Positions 52,117 to 52,229 of a stretch of DNA of 52,229 bases are shown here, piece by piece. Source of the stretch: Clostridia bacterium (GTDB lineage: Bacteria > Bacillota > Clostridia > Monoglobales > Monoglobaceae); NCBI GenBank assembly GCA_017397725.1, contig JAFQIA010000025.1, positions 1-52,229 of the forward strand. Direction: 5' to 3'. The notes below the pieces were generated by a model. It made no database searches. It was not told the DNA's origin and saw only the letters and a list, made by a program, of their open reading frames with translations. How positions within the stretch are numbered: position 1 is the stretch's first letter; each line of letters begins with the position of its first letter. Both the position numbers and the translations under genes were made by a program.

Positions 52117-52229
52117 ATGAAATTAACATTTATAGGAGCAGCTCATGAGGTTACAGGCTCTTGTACCTTGCTTGAAGCTTGTGGAAAGCATATCCTTATT
52201 GACTGCGGTATGGAACAAGGCGGCGATAC
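52117..52229 (+). CDS. Metallo-beta-lactamase-fold protein (beta-CASP RNase-like), 3' end off the window
   Basis: Only 37 codons are visible: [20 protein letters not shown] then [12 protein letters not shown]. This is the usual start of MBL-fold proteins of the YSH1/beta-CASP RNase type, in which the DCGMEQG strand precedes the metal-binding HxHxDH motif; that motif lies beyond the window. The ATG at 52117 has AGGAGAGGAG upstream. It is the third gene in the unit with XRE and the 61-residue protein. RNA cleavage is the usual role of the family, but this cannot be confirmed here. Confidence 0.85.
   Translation, partial: MKLTFIGAAHEVTGSCTLLEACGKHILIDCGMEQGGD

Overview
The window looks like a chromosomal segment of a Gram-positive, gut- or rumen-type clostridial Firmicute. 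The grounds are clean AGGAGG-type ribosome binding sites, secreted proteins with S-layer homology (SLH) domains, a lipoprotein sugar-binding protein whose ABC transporter has no ATPase gene nearby, and AraC regulators beside glycoside hydrolases. It reads as a large glycan-degradation region (a Gram-positive polysaccharide utilisation locus) with an integration scar at the right end. No taxon can be named from the sequence alone.

Positions 1-13131 (+ strand) encode four or five very large surface proteins. A carbohydrate-binding protein is cut off at the left edge and runs, through a single in-frame TGA (907-909), into a BNR/Asp-box beta-propeller. A paralogous propeller with N-terminal SLH repeats follows, then an Ig-like/CBM protein with a Gly-rich linker and C-terminal SLH repeats, then a protein joining an Ig-like domain, a CBM, SLH repeats and a long uncharacterised beta-rich region. 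Positions 13173-22248 (+ strand) are a tightly packed intracellular run: quinone oxidoreductase-like protein, EamA exporter, MYORG-type GH31, Gfo/Idh/MocA dehydrogenase, YitT membrane protein, zinc-type alcohol dehydrogenase, M20 peptidase and an L-fucose/arabinose isomerase-like protein. Base composition jumps inside this last gene near 21.1 kb, from about 37% to about 54% GC.

Positions 22271-50114 are almost entirely on the - strand. In transcription order: NagB-like, NagA and Gfo/Idh; two ABC permeases and the sugar-binding lipoprotein; a GH28-like beta-helix protein; two long secreted clan GH-A hydrolases; two secreted proteins built from a repeated ~270-residue module; an SLH protein; and finally GH4 and GH3. 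Two + strand AraC regulators (25807 and 50259) sit divergently from GH4-GH3 and from nagB-nagA. A GCAC-centred motif occurs in both divergent intergenic regions and also ahead of the ABC permeases, and is the best candidate for the shared operator.

A plausible working model is as follows. SLH-anchored and free secreted proteins bind and cut a complex glycan at the cell surface. The ABC system imports oligosaccharides using a shared ATPase encoded elsewhere. Cytoplasmic GH3, GH4, GH31 and GH28-like enzymes and dehydrogenases finish them, with NagA/NagB-like enzymes suggesting amino-sugar residues. The two AraC paralogs sense the products.

From about 51.1 kb the context changes: a truncated tRNA-Pro 3' half, a 25-bp direct repeat, several terminators, a small XRE regulator, a 61-residue orphan and the start of a metallo-beta-lactamase-fold protein. 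This looks like the edge of an integrated element.
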